Below, one piece after another: positions 15,608-24,521 of a DNA stretch of 64,000 nucleotides. Position 1 is the stretch's first letter, and every line of letters begins with the position of its first letter. The notes beneath the pieces were generated by a model. The model was not told where the DNA came from. It was given only the letters and a program-made list of their open reading frames with translations, and searched no databases. The position numbers were made by a program, and so were the translations under genes. Source of the stretch: Natronorubrum aibiense (lineage in GTDB: Archaea > Halobacteriota > Halobacteria > Halobacteriales > Natrialbaceae); contig NZ_CP045488.1 of NCBI RefSeq assembly GCF_009392895.1, forward strand, positions 2,790,001 to 2,854,000, in the 5' to 3' direction.

Positions 15608-16705
15608 ATGGATCTAACACGACGGACGCTGGTGAAAGCGACTGCCGGCGTGGTCGCAACCGGCGGCATCGCTGGTTGTCTCGACGATGTAAGTAGTGCA
15701 GACGTGGGCCTCGACAGCGGCTATGCAGCCTTCTTTACGCTGTGGGACTGGGCCGAACAGGTAAGTGGCGACGAGATCGAGTTCGAGAACCCGGTTGGGA
15801 CCGGTGAAGCCGGACACGGGTGGTCACCGAGTGGCGACCTCACTCGAGAAATTGCCGATTCGGGTGCGTTCATCTATCTCGACACGCCCGAGTTCTCGTG
15901 GGCACAGGATATCGCGGCCACGCTCGAGTCGGACTACGACGCCGTCGCCGTCATCGATGGGCTCGAAGGGCTCGACGATCAGTTGCTCGGCTGGGATCAC
16001 GAGGTCGACACTGCAGAACACGACCACGAGGAGGACGACCACAGCCACGACGACGACCACAGCCACGAAAACGACAGTCACGACGACCACGACCACGACG
16101 ACGACCACAACCACGAAAACGACAGTCACGACGACCACGACCACGACGAGTCGTCAGCCGACCCCCACGTCTGGCTCGATCCCGTCCTCGCACAGGATAT
16201 CGTCGACACCATCGCGACGGGGCTCGCCGACGCCGATCCGGACAACGCAGATACCTACGAGGAAAACGCCGCTGCGTATCGCAGCGAACTCGAGTCACTC
16301 GACGAGCGGTTCGAAGAACTCGTCGCCGATGCCGACCAACAGACTGTCGTCTTCGCCGGTCACGACTCCTTTACCTACCTCCAGGATCGATACGGATTCG
16401 AGATCCACACGCCTATCGGCGTCTCCCCGCAAGAAGACGTCAGCTCGAGCGCTATCTCGGAAACGATCGACCTCGTCGATGAGGAAGGCATCGACACCGT
16501 CCTCTACGATCCCTTCGAGGCACCCGAAGGACAGTATCCACCGTTGGTCGAGACCCTTCTCGAGAGTAGCGCGGCAACCGACGCGATGGAACTGACGCAC
16601 ATGTCAGGCACCCTCAGTACGTGGGCTGACAACGACTGGGGCTACCGCGAGCAAATGGAAGAAATAAACCTCCCCGCGTTCAGAGAAGCACTTAACGCAC
16701 AGTGA
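15608..16705 (+). CDS. Zinc-type ABC transporter substrate-binding lipoprotein
   Basis: A 365-residue cluster A-I metal-binding protein (ZnuA/TroA family) that captures metal outside the membrane. The N-terminus MDLTRRTLVKATAGVVATGG has a Tat RR and lipobox IAGC. A His/Asp-rich loop (about 137-178), typical of zinc rather than manganese carriers, is followed by DPHVWLDPV. Other conserved pieces are VVFAGHDSFTYLQDRYGFEI and DTVLYDPFE. The loop contains a 48-base tandem duplication. The gene ends overlapping the ATPase start by 4 bases (GTGA). Regulation probably acts through the upstream 14-bp inverted repeat. Confidence 0.9.
   Translation: MDLTRRTLVKATAGVVATGGIAGCLDDVSSADVGLDSGYAAFFTLWDWAEQVSGDEIEFENPVGTGEAGHGWSPSGDLTREIADSGAFIYLDTPEFSWAQDIAATLESDYDAVAVIDGLEGLDDQLLGWDHEVDTAEHDHEEDDHSHDDDHSHENDSHDDHDHDDDHNHENDSHDDHDHDESSADPHVWLDPVLAQDIVDTIATGLADADPDNADTYEENAAAYRSELESLDERFEELVADADQQTVVFAGHDSFTYLQDRYGFEIHTPIGVSPQEDVSSSAISETIDLVDEEGIDTVLYDPFEAPEGQYPPLVETLLESSAATDAMELTHMSGTLSTWADNDWGYREQMEEINLPAFREALNAQ
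16052..16147 (+). repeat. 48-bp tandem duplication in the His-rich loop
   Basis: Bases 16052-16099 and 16100-16147 are identical except for one position (16062 G, 16110 A), changing a Ser codon to Asn. Each unit encodes 16 residues rich in His and Asp. Near-identity indicates a recent duplication that lengthened the metal-binding loop in frame. Confidence 0.85.
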
Positions 16706-17439
16706 CCGTCGTAACTCTCGAAAACGTAACATTTGCCTACGGTGACCAGCCGGCCGTCCGAGACGTCTCGCTGTCGGTCGAAGAAGGGGATTTCCTCGGA
16801 CTGATCGGACCCAACGGATCGGGGAAAACGACGCTCTTGCATCTCATGCTGGGCCTGCACAGTCCCGACAGCGGCACGATCGAACTGTTCGACGAACCGG
16901 TTTCGACGTTCGACGACGGCGAACGGATCGGCTACGTCTCCCAGCAGGCAACCAGCGGCGGCGGTTCGATGCCGGTTACCGTCCGCGAGGCCGTCACGAT
17001 GGGACGGTTCGCCCGCGCAGGCCACGGGCGGCTGACCGACGAGGACCACGCAATCGTCGACGACGCCCTCGAGACGGTCGACATTACCGACCTCGCGGAC
17101 CGGCAGGTCAACCAGCTTTCGGGCGGCCAGCGACAACGAGCCTACATCGCGCGGGCACTGGCCTCCGAGGCCGACCTCCTCGCGCTCGACGAGCCGACCG
17201 TCGGCGTCGACGCCGAGTCACGCGACGCGTTCTACCAGTTGCTCGAGTCGCTCAACGAGTCGGGGATCACGATTATCCTGATCGAACACGACATCGGCGT
17301 CGTCACGGATCGGGCAAACCGGATCGCCTGCATCAACACCGAGCTCTACCACCACGGTGACACGGAATCGTTCGTCGAAAGCGACGCCTTGACCGAGGCC
17401 TACGGCGCGACGGGCCAGGTCGTCCACCACCACCACTGA
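16702..17439 (+). CDS. Zinc-type ABC transporter ATP-binding protein
   Basis: A 245-residue ABC ATPase that powers the metal importer encoded on either side. It shows Walker A GPNGSGKTT (about 35-43), a Q-loop region YVSQQAT, signature LSGGQRQR, Walker B LLALDEPTVGVD and the switch His in LIEHD. It ends VVHHHH, which might bind metal. The start is GTG, overlapping the upstream TGA; its own TGA overlaps the permease ATG. The three genes therefore form a tightly coupled operon. Confidence 0.93.
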   Translation: MTVVTLENVTFAYGDQPAVRDVSLSVEEGDFLGLIGPNGSGKTTLLHLMLGLHSPDSGTIELFDEPVSTFDDGERIGYVSQQATSGGGSMPVTVREAVTMGRFARAGHGRLTDEDHAIVDDALETVDITDLADRQVNQLSGGQRQRAYIARALASEADLLALDEPTVGVDAESRDAFYQLLESLNESGITIILIEHDIGVVTDRANRIACINTELYHHGDTESFVESDALTEAYGATGQVVHHHH

Positions 17440-18458
17440 TGAGCCGAAACGAGACCCTCCGTCGACGACTCGAGCACGTCGGGATCGGTCTGACCGCGAT
17501 CCTCGCGGTCGCGATGATCGTGTTGCTGGCCATCGATGCGCTGCGAGCGTATCCCGTCGCGAGCGGCGCGTACGATCAAGCACGGATCGCGGGCTGGTGG
17601 CTCGACCACTACCTGGGGACGAACGTCTTCTACCATCCGTTCATGTGGCGGTCGATCGCGACCGGCGTGCTGATCGGCGTCGTCGCGCCGCTGGTCGGAA
17701 CGTATCTCGTTCACCGCGAGATGGCCCTGATCGGCGAGACGCTGGCGCATACGGCATTTGCCGGCGTCGCGGTCGGCCTGGTGGTGAGCGGAGTGACCGG
17801 CTGGAACGGCTCGCTGATGCTCGTTGCCCTGGTTGTGGGGATTCTCGGCGCCCTCGGCGTCCAGTGGCTCGCCGAACGAACCGACACCTACGGCGACGTG
17901 CCGATCGCGATCATGCTGACTGGCAGCTTCGCCGTCGGGACGCTCATCATCAGCTACGGCCGCGGGATGACCGGCTTCAACGTCGAGGACTACCTCTTCG
18001 GGAGCATCTCCGTCGTTACTCCGTCCGGGGCGCGGCTGATGGCTGTCATCACCGTCGTCGTCGTGGCCCTCATCGTCGGGACCTACAAGCAACTGCTGTT
18101 CATCACCTTCGACGAGCAGGCTGCCCGGGTCGCACGGCTCAACGTCACCTGGTACAACACCCTGCTGATCGTTATGACGGCCATCGTCGTCGTCGGCGCG
18201 ATGCAGATCCTCGGCGTGATTCTCGTCGCCGCGATGCTCGTCGTCCCCGTCGCTGCCGCCACCCAGATCGCCCACAGCTTCCGGGAGACGCTGTATCTCT
18301 CGATCCTCTTTGGGCAGGCAGCCGTCATCGGCGGGTTCGTGTTCTCGATCTCGCAGGGGCTGCCGACCGGCGGTTCGATCGTCGTCGTCGCGATCGCCTT
18401 CTACCTGCTCGCGATTGCAGCCTCGAGTCGGTCGACAACCGCGATTTCGACGCACTGA
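17439..18458 (+). CDS. Zinc-type ABC transporter permease
   Basis: A 339-residue permease of the ABC-3 (ZnuB/MntB) family with eight or nine membrane helices. Conserved segments are REMALIGETLAHTAFAGVAVG after helix 2 and the region AAMLVVPVAAATQIAHSF in the second half. The N-terminus is somewhat longer than usual, carrying a helix at about 15-30 (LTAILAVAMIVLLAID). ATG overlaps the ATPase stop (ATGA). It converges with the broken membrane-protein gene on its right, 6 bases apart. Confidence 0.92.
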   Translation: MSRNETLRRRLEHVGIGLTAILAVAMIVLLAIDALRAYPVASGAYDQARIAGWWLDHYLGTNVFYHPFMWRSIATGVLIGVVAPLVGTYLVHREMALIGETLAHTAFAGVAVGLVVSGVTGWNGSLMLVALVVGILGALGVQWLAERTDTYGDVPIAIMLTGSFAVGTLIISYGRGMTGFNVEDYLFGSISVVTPSGARLMAVITVVVVALIVGTYKQLLFITFDEQAARVARLNVTWYNTLLIVMTAIVVVGAMQILGVILVAAMLVVPVAAATQIAHSFRETLYLSILFGQAAVIGGFVFSISQGLPTGGSIVVVAIAFYLLAIAASSRSTTAISTH

Positions 18459-18464
18459 CGCTCG

Positions 18465-18888
18465 TCACGCGCGGCCTCGAGCCCGTAATCTAGCACCGAA
18501 GTGGAGAACGATACCCAGCACGGAACAGACGAGACCGACGGGAACGAGCACGAGTCCGATACCGAGGGCAGACCCATCACCCACCGAAAGCAGACGGCCA
18601 AACAGGGCGTCGCCGAGCCAGAGAATCAGGAGCGGGCCGACGAGCAACACGATGGAGAGACTTCCAGCAACGGCTCCGATCGTGAGCAGCCGTCGTGAGT
18701 GTTCGGCTGGGTCCCACAGCCGCGTCACGAGTGCCAACAGTCCTGCTTCTACGAGCGCAAACAGCCCAGTAATCGCATACATCATCACGAAGATGCCGGT
18801 GAGCCCGGCTGCAAACCCATCACCGGGGTGGGTCTTCGGGAATCGTCGTGAACAACACCACCGCAGTCAGGAGACTGAGCGCTCCCAT
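18465..18888 (-). pseudogene. Small multi-helix membrane protein gene with a probable frameshift
   Basis: From 18803 down to TGA at 18465 the frame encodes hydrophobic helices (GLTGIFVMMYAITGLFALVE and later segments) ending FGARLRARGRA. Immediately upstream, in another frame, an ATG at 18888 reads MGALSLLTAVVLFTTIPED, a natural first helix, then runs into TGA after four more codons. Dropping one C from the CCCACCCC run near 18825-18832 joins the two parts into a smooth protein of about 140 residues. It could be a frameshift mutation or a sequencing error. If the gene is intact after all, it would start at the internal ATG near 18785. Confidence 0.5.
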
Positions 18889-19112
18889 ATCGCGGTGACG
18901 AGGGCGACGGGACGAGGACGAAGGCAAGACATCGACCGAATACGTTGAATACCGATGTGTTTTCGTAAACGTGGCGGTTCGCTGCAGTCGGTGCAGACCG
19001 AACTCGAGTCACCCGACGCGCGGAGCCGAAAACCGGTCGATCGATCATCCGTATTCCCCGACTGCTGGAACACGCCATACCCTTAACTCGCTACTCGAAT
19101 AATACGCAAGCG

Positions 19113-21209
19113 ATGGGACGGTTATCTGCGCTGTTCGACCCCGAGACCGTCGCCGTAGTCGGTGCGACCGACCGTGACGGAGCGGTCGGTCGTGCGATCG
19201 TCGAGAACCTCCACGACGAGTTCGTCGGAGAGGTCGTGCCGATCAATCCGAACCGCGACGAGATCCTCGGGCTCGAGTGTTATCCAGCTGTGTCGAGTGC
19301 GCCGCCGGTCGATCTGGCGGTGGTCGTAGTCCCGCCCGATATCGTCCTCGAGTCGCTTCGCGATATCGCCGAGGCCGGGACGAAAAACGTCGTCGTCATT
19401 ACCGCCGGCTTCTCGGAGACAGGCAGCGAGGGAGCCAGACGCGAACGAAAGTTGCGCGACCTCGCCGACGAGTACGATCTCAACGTCGTCGGCCCCAACA
19501 GCCTCGGGATCATGTCGACGCCGGTCGACATGAACGCGAGCTTCGGCCCCGAGGACGCGCTCGAGGGTTCGATCTCCTTTATGAGCCAGTCCGGGGCGTT
19601 CATCACGGCCGTCTTAGACTGGGCCAGCGACCAGGGAATCGGCTTTCAGGACGTCGTCTCGCTCGGCAACAAGGCCGTCCTCGACGAGACCGACTTCATC
19701 CGCGAGTGGGGCGACGATCCCGACACGGACGTCATCATCGGCTACCTCGAGGGGATCGACGACGGCGACGAGTTCATTCGGACGGCCCGCGAGGTGACCG
19801 AGGAGACGCCGATCGTGCTCGTCAAATCCGGCCGCACCGACGCCGGCGCACAGGCCGCCTCCTCACACACCGGTGCGATCGCCGGCAGCGAGCGAGCCTA
19901 CGAGGCCGGCCTCGAGCAGGCCGGCGTGATCCGAGCGAACTCCGTCCAGGAACTGTTCGACTACGCGCGGGCGCTCTCGGGGCTGTCTGAGCCCGATTCC
20001 GACGGCGTCGCCGTCGTCACGAACGCGGGCGGTCCCGGTGTGTTGACCACCGACGCCGTCGGTGACACACGCCTCGAAATGGCCGGTTTCACCGACGAGA
20101 CGCTCGACGAACTGAGTGAGGCGATGCCCAAGGAGGCCAACATCTACAACCCGATCGACGCCATCGGTGACGCCGACGCCGAGCGCTTCGGTGAGGCGCT
20201 CGACATCGCGCTCGGCGATCCGAACGTCGGCAGCGCGGTCGTCGTCAGCGCGCCGACGGCCGTCCTCGAGTACGACACCCTCGCCGAGACGGTCATCGAG
20301 AAACAGCACGACCACGAGACGCCCGTCGTGACCTGTCTCATGGGCGGCCAGCGGGCGCGTGCCGCCGAAAGCGTTCTGCGCGAGTTCGGGGTCCCGAACT
20401 ACTTCGATCCTGCACGAGCGGTCTCCGGGCTCGACGCGCTGGTCCAGTACCGCAACGTTCGAACGGAGACAGTCAGCGACCCAACCCAGTTCGACGTCGA
20501 CCGCGAGCGCGCCCGCGACATCCTCGAGCGCGCGGCCGACCGCGACGACAACCGGCTGGGCGTCGAATCGATGGATCTCCTCGAGGCCTACGGCATTCCG
20601 ACCCCCGACGGCGAAATCGTCGACGACCCGGATCGGGCACTCGAGGTCGCGTCCGGTATCGACGGCGACGTCGTGATGAAGATCGTCAGCCCCGATATCT
20701 CCCACAAATCGGATATCGGCGGCGTGAAAGTCGGCGTCGCCGACGCGGACGTCTACGACGCCTACGAAGACCTCGTCGCTCGAGCCCGCAACTACCAGCC
20801 CGACGCGACGATTCTCGGCGTGCAGGTTCAGGAAATGGTCGACCTCGACGTCGCCACCGAGACGATCGTCGGGATGAACCGGGATCCGCAGTTCGGCCCA
20901 CTCTTGCTGTTCGGCCTCGGCGGCATCTTCGTCGAAATCCTCGAGGATACGTCGGTTCGCGTCGCCCCGGTCGGCGAAGACGAAGCCCGTGAGATGGTCG
21001 ACGAAATCAAGGCGGCTCCGCTGTTGCGCGGCGCTCGCGGGCGCGAGCCCGCAGCCGTCGACGAGATCGTCGAGACGGTCCAGCGACTCTCACAGCTGGT
21101 GACGGACTTCCCGGCGATCCTCGAACTCGACATCAACCCGCTCGTGGCCGGCCCCGATGGCGTACAGGCAATCGACCTCAGACTCACCGTCGACACGGAG
21201 AACCTATGA
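19113..21209 (+). CDS. Acetate-CoA ligase (ADP-forming), fused alpha and beta subunits
   Basis: This 698-residue enzyme interconverts acetyl-CoA, ADP and phosphate with acetate, CoA and ATP, the haloarchaeal route for making acetate and ATP. The alpha part starts with a CoA-binding Rossmann fold (AVVGATDRDGAVG), and the phosphorylated His lies in ASSHTGAIAGSE near 251. The beta part is an ATP-grasp domain from about 465 (VVMKIVSPDISHKSDIGGV, LLLFGLGGIFVEIL). The fusion is standard for haloarchaea; acyl-CoA preference cannot be read from sequence. It overlaps the next gene by 4 bases. Confidence 0.92.
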   Translation: MGRLSALFDPETVAVVGATDRDGAVGRAIVENLHDEFVGEVVPINPNRDEILGLECYPAVSSAPPVDLAVVVVPPDIVLESLRDIAEAGTKNVVVITAGFSETGSEGARRERKLRDLADEYDLNVVGPNSLGIMSTPVDMNASFGPEDALEGSISFMSQSGAFITAVLDWASDQGIGFQDVVSLGNKAVLDETDFIREWGDDPDTDVIIGYLEGIDDGDEFIRTAREVTEETPIVLVKSGRTDAGAQAASSHTGAIAGSERAYEAGLEQAGVIRANSVQELFDYARALSGLSEPDSDGVAVVTNAGGPGVLTTDAVGDTRLEMAGFTDETLDELSEAMPKEANIYNPIDAIGDADAERFGEALDIALGDPNVGSAVVVSAPTAVLEYDTLAETVIEKQHDHETPVVTCLMGGQRARAAESVLREFGVPNYFDPARAVSGLDALVQYRNVRTETVSDPTQFDVDRERARDILERAADRDDNRLGVESMDLLEAYGIPTPDGEIVDDPDRALEVASGIDGDVVMKIVSPDISHKSDIGGVKVGVADADVYDAYEDLVARARNYQPDATILGVQVQEMVDLDVATETIVGMNRDPQFGPLLLFGLGGIFVEILEDTSVRVAPVGEDEAREMVDEIKAAPLLRGARGREPAAVDEIVETVQRLSQLVTDFPAILELDINPLVAGPDGVQAIDLRLTVDTENL

Positions 21210-22369
21210 CCGACACCGAACCTACGGAGACCGACACCGAGACGACCGACACCGACACCGAGCACAGTTCGACAGCCGACGCCGACCCCGACACCGACGC
21301 GGCCGCCGACACCATCCTCGTGAGCTCGCTCGAGGCGAGCACCGGCAAGACCGCCATCACGCTTGCACTCGCCCGCATCGCACAGGAAAACGGCGAGCGC
21401 GTCGGCTACATGAAGCCGAAAGGCACCAGCCTGCAGAGCAACGTCGGGAAGACCTTGGACGAGGACCCGCTGCTCGCCCGGGAACTGCTCGACCTCGAGG
21501 CGGAGATGCACGATCTGGAGCCGATCGTCTACTCGCCGACGTTCATCGAGCAGGCGATTCGCGGCCGCGAAGACCCGACCGAGCTGCGAGCGCGCGTGAC
21601 GGAGGCGTTCGAAACTCTCGCGGACGGCACCGATCGGATGTTCCTCGAGGGCGGTGGCGAGTACGACATCGGCGGCATCGTCTCGCTGACCGACGCCGAC
21701 ATCGCGGCGCTGTTCGACGCGCGCGTGGTGCTCGTTGCGCCGTACTCGAGAGCTGGTGACGCCGACAAGGTGCTTGCCGCGGCCGAGTCGTTTGGCGACC
21801 GACTCGCCGGCGTGATCTTCAACGACGTCGCGGACGCGGCCTACGACACCCTCGAGACCGATGTGGTCCCCTTCCTCGAGGGACAGGGGATTCCGGTCTT
21901 CGGCGTCGTGCCGCGCGAGCAGGTGCTTTCGGGCGTGACGGTCGGCGAACTCGCCGAGGAGCTCGGGGCGTCGATGCTCGTCGATGCCGGCGCGGACGCC
22001 TACGTCGAGCGCTTTACCGTCGGCGCGATGGGTGGCGATAGCGCCCTGCGACACTTCCGCCGGACGAAAGACGCCGCCGTGATCACGGGCGGCGACCGTG
22101 CCGAGATTCACCGTGCCGCACTCGAAGCTCCCGGGATCCGGTGTCTCATTCTCACTGGCGGCCACCGACCGTCGGGGGCGATTATCGGGCAGGCAACGGA
22201 GAGCGAGACGCCGATCCTCACGGTGCAGACAGACACGCTCACGACCGTCGAACGGGCCGAAGACGTCGTCCACAGCGGCCGGACGCGAAACGTCGAAACC
22301 GTCGATCGGATGGAGCAACTGCTCGCCGATCACGCGGCCGTCGACTCGATCCTGAACGTCGACGACTGA
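21206..22369 (+). CDS. Phosphotransacetylase-family protein (P-loop plus DRTGG domain)
   Basis: A 387-residue protein. After a low-complexity Asp/Thr/Glu tail (residues 1-35), a dethiobiotin-synthetase-like P-loop domain has SSLEASTGKTAITLAL (about 39-54) and PKGTSLQSNVGKTLDEDP. A DRTGG-type domain follows (VGAMGGDSALRHFRR, VITGGDRAEIHRAAL). This arrangement equals the N-terminal part of long bacterial Pta enzymes but lacks the catalytic C-terminus, so it is probably regulatory or a sensor of CoA esters. ATG overlaps the acetate-CoA ligase stop, implying joint function in acetate metabolism. Confidence 0.88.
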   Translation: MTDTEPTETDTETTDTDTEHSSTADADPDTDAAADTILVSSLEASTGKTAITLALARIAQENGERVGYMKPKGTSLQSNVGKTLDEDPLLARELLDLEAEMHDLEPIVYSPTFIEQAIRGREDPTELRARVTEAFETLADGTDRMFLEGGGEYDIGGIVSLTDADIAALFDARVVLVAPYSRAGDADKVLAAAESFGDRLAGVIFNDVADAAYDTLETDVVPFLEGQGIPVFGVVPREQVLSGVTVGELAEELGASMLVDAGADAYVERFTVGAMGGDSALRHFRRTKDAAVITGGDRAEIHRAALEAPGIRCLILTGGHRPSGAIIGQATESETPILTVQTDTLTTVERAEDVVHSGRTRNVETVDRMEQLLADHAAVDSILNVDD

Positions 22370-22519
22370 GACGGATTGCCATCCGACGACGGTCCCGGAT
22401 CGTCGCCGGACGGCCTCCCAGCAGATTCTCGCATCGAATGTCGTCGACATCGACTCCTCTCACTCAGTGACTGTCACGTCTGACCAAGAATTAAGAGTCC
22501 GCCCTGCATGAGCCCACAC

Positions 22520-22813
22520 ATGGACGATACTCCCCAGGAGATCACTTCTCTCGTCGGACGTGAGGTGTACTCGAACAACGGCGTCTTCGTCGGCGAAGTC
22601 GAAGACCTGCGGCTGAACGTCGACGGCGAAGCCGTCACCGGACTCGCACTCGGCAATCTGAACACGGAACTGTTTGCAGATGCCGCCCGCAGCGGTCAGG
22701 GCGTCATCGTCCCCTACCGGTGGGTCCGATCGGTCGGTGACGTGATCCTGATCAATGACGTCGTCGAGCGCGTCCGCCAGCCCGACGACGAAGAAGACGA
22801 ACTGATCGCGTAA
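22520..22813 (+). CDS. PRC-barrel domain protein
   Basis: A 97-residue PRC-barrel protein: EITSLVGREVYSNNGVFVGEVEDLRLNVDGE, LALGNLN, then VIVPYRWVRSVGDVILIND. Stand-alone archaeal PRC-barrels are thought to bind proteins or RNA; related small ones (CdpB) act in haloarchaeal cell division. An ATG four codons earlier (22508) is possible, but a TATA-like AATTAAG at 22489-22495 lies about 27 bases before 22520, favouring a leaderless message from there. It converges with the DHH phosphoesterase, 4 bases apart. Confidence 0.88.
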   Translation: MDDTPQEITSLVGREVYSNNGVFVGEVEDLRLNVDGEAVTGLALGNLNTELFADAARSGQGVIVPYRWVRSVGDVILINDVVERVRQPDDEEDELIA

Positions 22814-22817
22814 CGAC

Positions 22818-24266
22818 TTAGCTCCCGTTCGATCCTTCGCTGCCGTCGACGCCCATCGCGTCGAACAGCGTCCGTTTGACCGCTTCTTCGGTCAACTCGA
22901 GCAACGTATCTCTGGTATCCTCCGAGATTTCGATCCCGGTAAAAATGCCCAGCGGGATCTCCGCGCTGGCCTGTGTCGAGTGGCCTGCGGTTTCGCCCAT
23001 CTTACCGTAGGCGTCCTCGAGCACCTTGCCGATGTTGATGCGGATGTCCTTCGAGCGTCCGGCGAGGAAGATCGTCTCGTCGGCGATGCCAAAGACTGCG
23101 GTCGTTGTGACGCCCTCAAGGTTGAGCAGGTGACTCGCAGCCTGGGTCAGTGCCTCCCGATCCCGGACCAGGCCGGCGTTGGAGACGAGGTGACTCCCCT
23201 GAACGTCGCGGTTGGCGATCGCTTCGGCGAGCACATCGAGTGTCTCGGGGGACATCGACGGGGACTCGACTTGCTCTAGGGTGTCGTGGTTGGCAAACGG
23301 ATAGAGATAGGCCGCAGCAGTGAGATCGGCGGGGGTCGTGTCGCGTTTGAAATCCAGCGTCTCCGCGCGGATGCCATACAGCAGCGCTGTCGCGACCTCC
23401 TCGGAGACGTTCATATCGAACTCCTGGATGTACTTCGTCATGATCGTCGACGTCGAGGACATGTTCGGACGGATGTCGACGAACTCCGGTTCGAACTCCG
23501 CGTCGGATTCGTGGTGGTCGATGACGATATCGACGGGAAGGTCCATTTCCTCGGAGGTTGCGTGATCGACCAGTGCGACGGTGTCGTACACCGAGCGATC
23601 CTCGACCTCGTCCCACTGAACCAACTCGATGCCCAGCAGGTTGACGAACGCCCGGTTCTCCTGGTGGCCGACGTCACCCAGATAGATGATGTCCGACTCG
23701 ACCCCCAGGTGGTCGGCGATCGCCTGGAGCGCCGCTGCGCTGGCGATCGAGTCCGGATCCGGACTGTCCTGAGTAACGATCGCCAGTCGCTCATCGGTCG
23801 CCTCGACCAACTGGGCGAGTTTCCCCGCGTTGTACTCGAGTTCACCCGACTCGAGGGCTCGAAGCGCCGACTCGGCGATGACCGAGGAGGGGTTGATGAC
23901 GATATCCGCACCGAGTTCCTCGAGTTCGTCGCCGGAGACGGGGTCGCTCGCGCGGGCGACGACGAACTGGGTGTCGTCGATGGCACGGATGTTCTCGACG
24001 GCGCGTTTGTTCGATTCGACGTCCGACGCGAGGATGAGGACGACGTCGCGGTCAGAGACGAGGTCGGCCGCCTCGGGTTCGCGGATGTCTGCGGTACGGG
24101 CGTCTAAGTCCTGGTCGCGAAGCGACTCGACGCGGCTCTCGTCACGGTCGATGATCCGAACGTCTTTTCCCTGTTCGACAAGTTCCTCCGCGACGGCGTA
24201 GCCCACGCTGCCACAGCCCAAAATAGCGTAGTCAGAGATCGACGAAATCGTAACCCCCGTACTCAT
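22818..24266 (-). CDS. DHH-family phosphoesterase with N-terminal RCK/TrkA domain
   Basis: A 482-residue cytosolic protein. Residues about 10-120 are an RCK/TrkA-N Rossmann domain (YAILGCGSVGYAVAEELVEQ, DVRIIDRDE). From about 155 comes a DHH phosphoesterase core with metal-binding motifs DSPDPDSIASAAAL, VALVDHA and IVIDHHESD, then a DHHA1-like C-terminus (GHSTQASAEIPLGI). The domain pair resembles enzymes that cleave cyclic dinucleotides or short oligonucleotides, under control of a ligand bound to RCK. ATG at 24266 fits a TATA-like GTTAAGT about 27 bases upstream. Confidence 0.88.
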   Translation of the reverse strand: MSTGVTISSISDYAILGCGSVGYAVAEELVEQGKDVRIIDRDESRVESLRDQDLDARTADIREPEAADLVSDRDVVLILASDVESNKRAVENIRAIDDTQFVVARASDPVSGDELEELGADIVINPSSVIAESALRALESGELEYNAGKLAQLVEATDERLAIVTQDSPDPDSIASAAALQAIADHLGVESDIIYLGDVGHQENRAFVNLLGIELVQWDEVEDRSVYDTVALVDHATSEEMDLPVDIVIDHHESDAEFEPEFVDIRPNMSSTSTIMTKYIQEFDMNVSEEVATALLYGIRAETLDFKRDTTPADLTAAAYLYPFANHDTLEQVESPSMSPETLDVLAEAIANRDVQGSHLVSNAGLVRDREALTQAASHLLNLEGVTTTAVFGIADETIFLAGRSKDIRINIGKVLEDAYGKMGETAGHSTQASAEIPLGIFTGIEISEDTRDTLLELTEEAVKRTLFDAMGVDGSEGSNGS

Positions 24267-24410
24267 TGACCGTGTGGTCGGGCCGACCACACTTAACGCT
24301 CCCGAAGATTGTTACACTGCGACGAACGTTTCAACCGGCCATCCTCACACTCGAGGCTCGAGAGCGACTGGCAGCGCCTGTTTCTCTCTGCCACGACGCC
24401 GCCCAAGGGA

Positions 24411-24421
24411 AACGTATTTTA
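24411..24421 (+). promoter_or_regulatory. Putative tRNA-Lys promoter
   Basis: AACGTATTTTA ends 27 bases before the first base of the tRNA, the normal distance for an archaeal TATA box. The surrounding sequence is GC-rich, so the AT run stands out. Confidence 0.5.
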
Positions 24422-24447
24422 CGTCCCGTCCGAAAGTCGGAGGTACA

Positions 24448-24521
24448 GGGCCGGTAGCTCAGTCCGGCAGAGCGTCTGACTCTTAATCAGACGGTCGCGT
24501 GTTCAAATCGCGCCCGGCCCG
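24448..24521 (+). tRNA. tRNA-Lys (anticodon CTT)
   Basis: This 74-base cloverleaf has acceptor arms GGGCCGG (24448-24454) and CCGGCCC (24514-24520) with discriminator G at 24521, and no encoded CCA. The anticodon stem TCTGA/TCAGA encloses the loop CTCTTAA, giving anticodon CTT, which reads AAG (Lys). The T arm is GCGTG-TTCAAAT-CGCGC. No intron is present in the anticodon loop. A degraded copy of its 3' end occurs 110 bases downstream. Confidence 0.95.

Noticed and set aside
16021-16150. His/Asp-coding repeats as a CRISPR-like array
   Set aside because: The repeats are in frame within a zinc-binding protein and have no spacers.
20828-22450. Leftward open frame of 540 codons opposite the acetate-CoA ligase and its partner
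   Set aside because: It lies antisense to two well-supported genes and has shadow-like composition with no recognisable domain.
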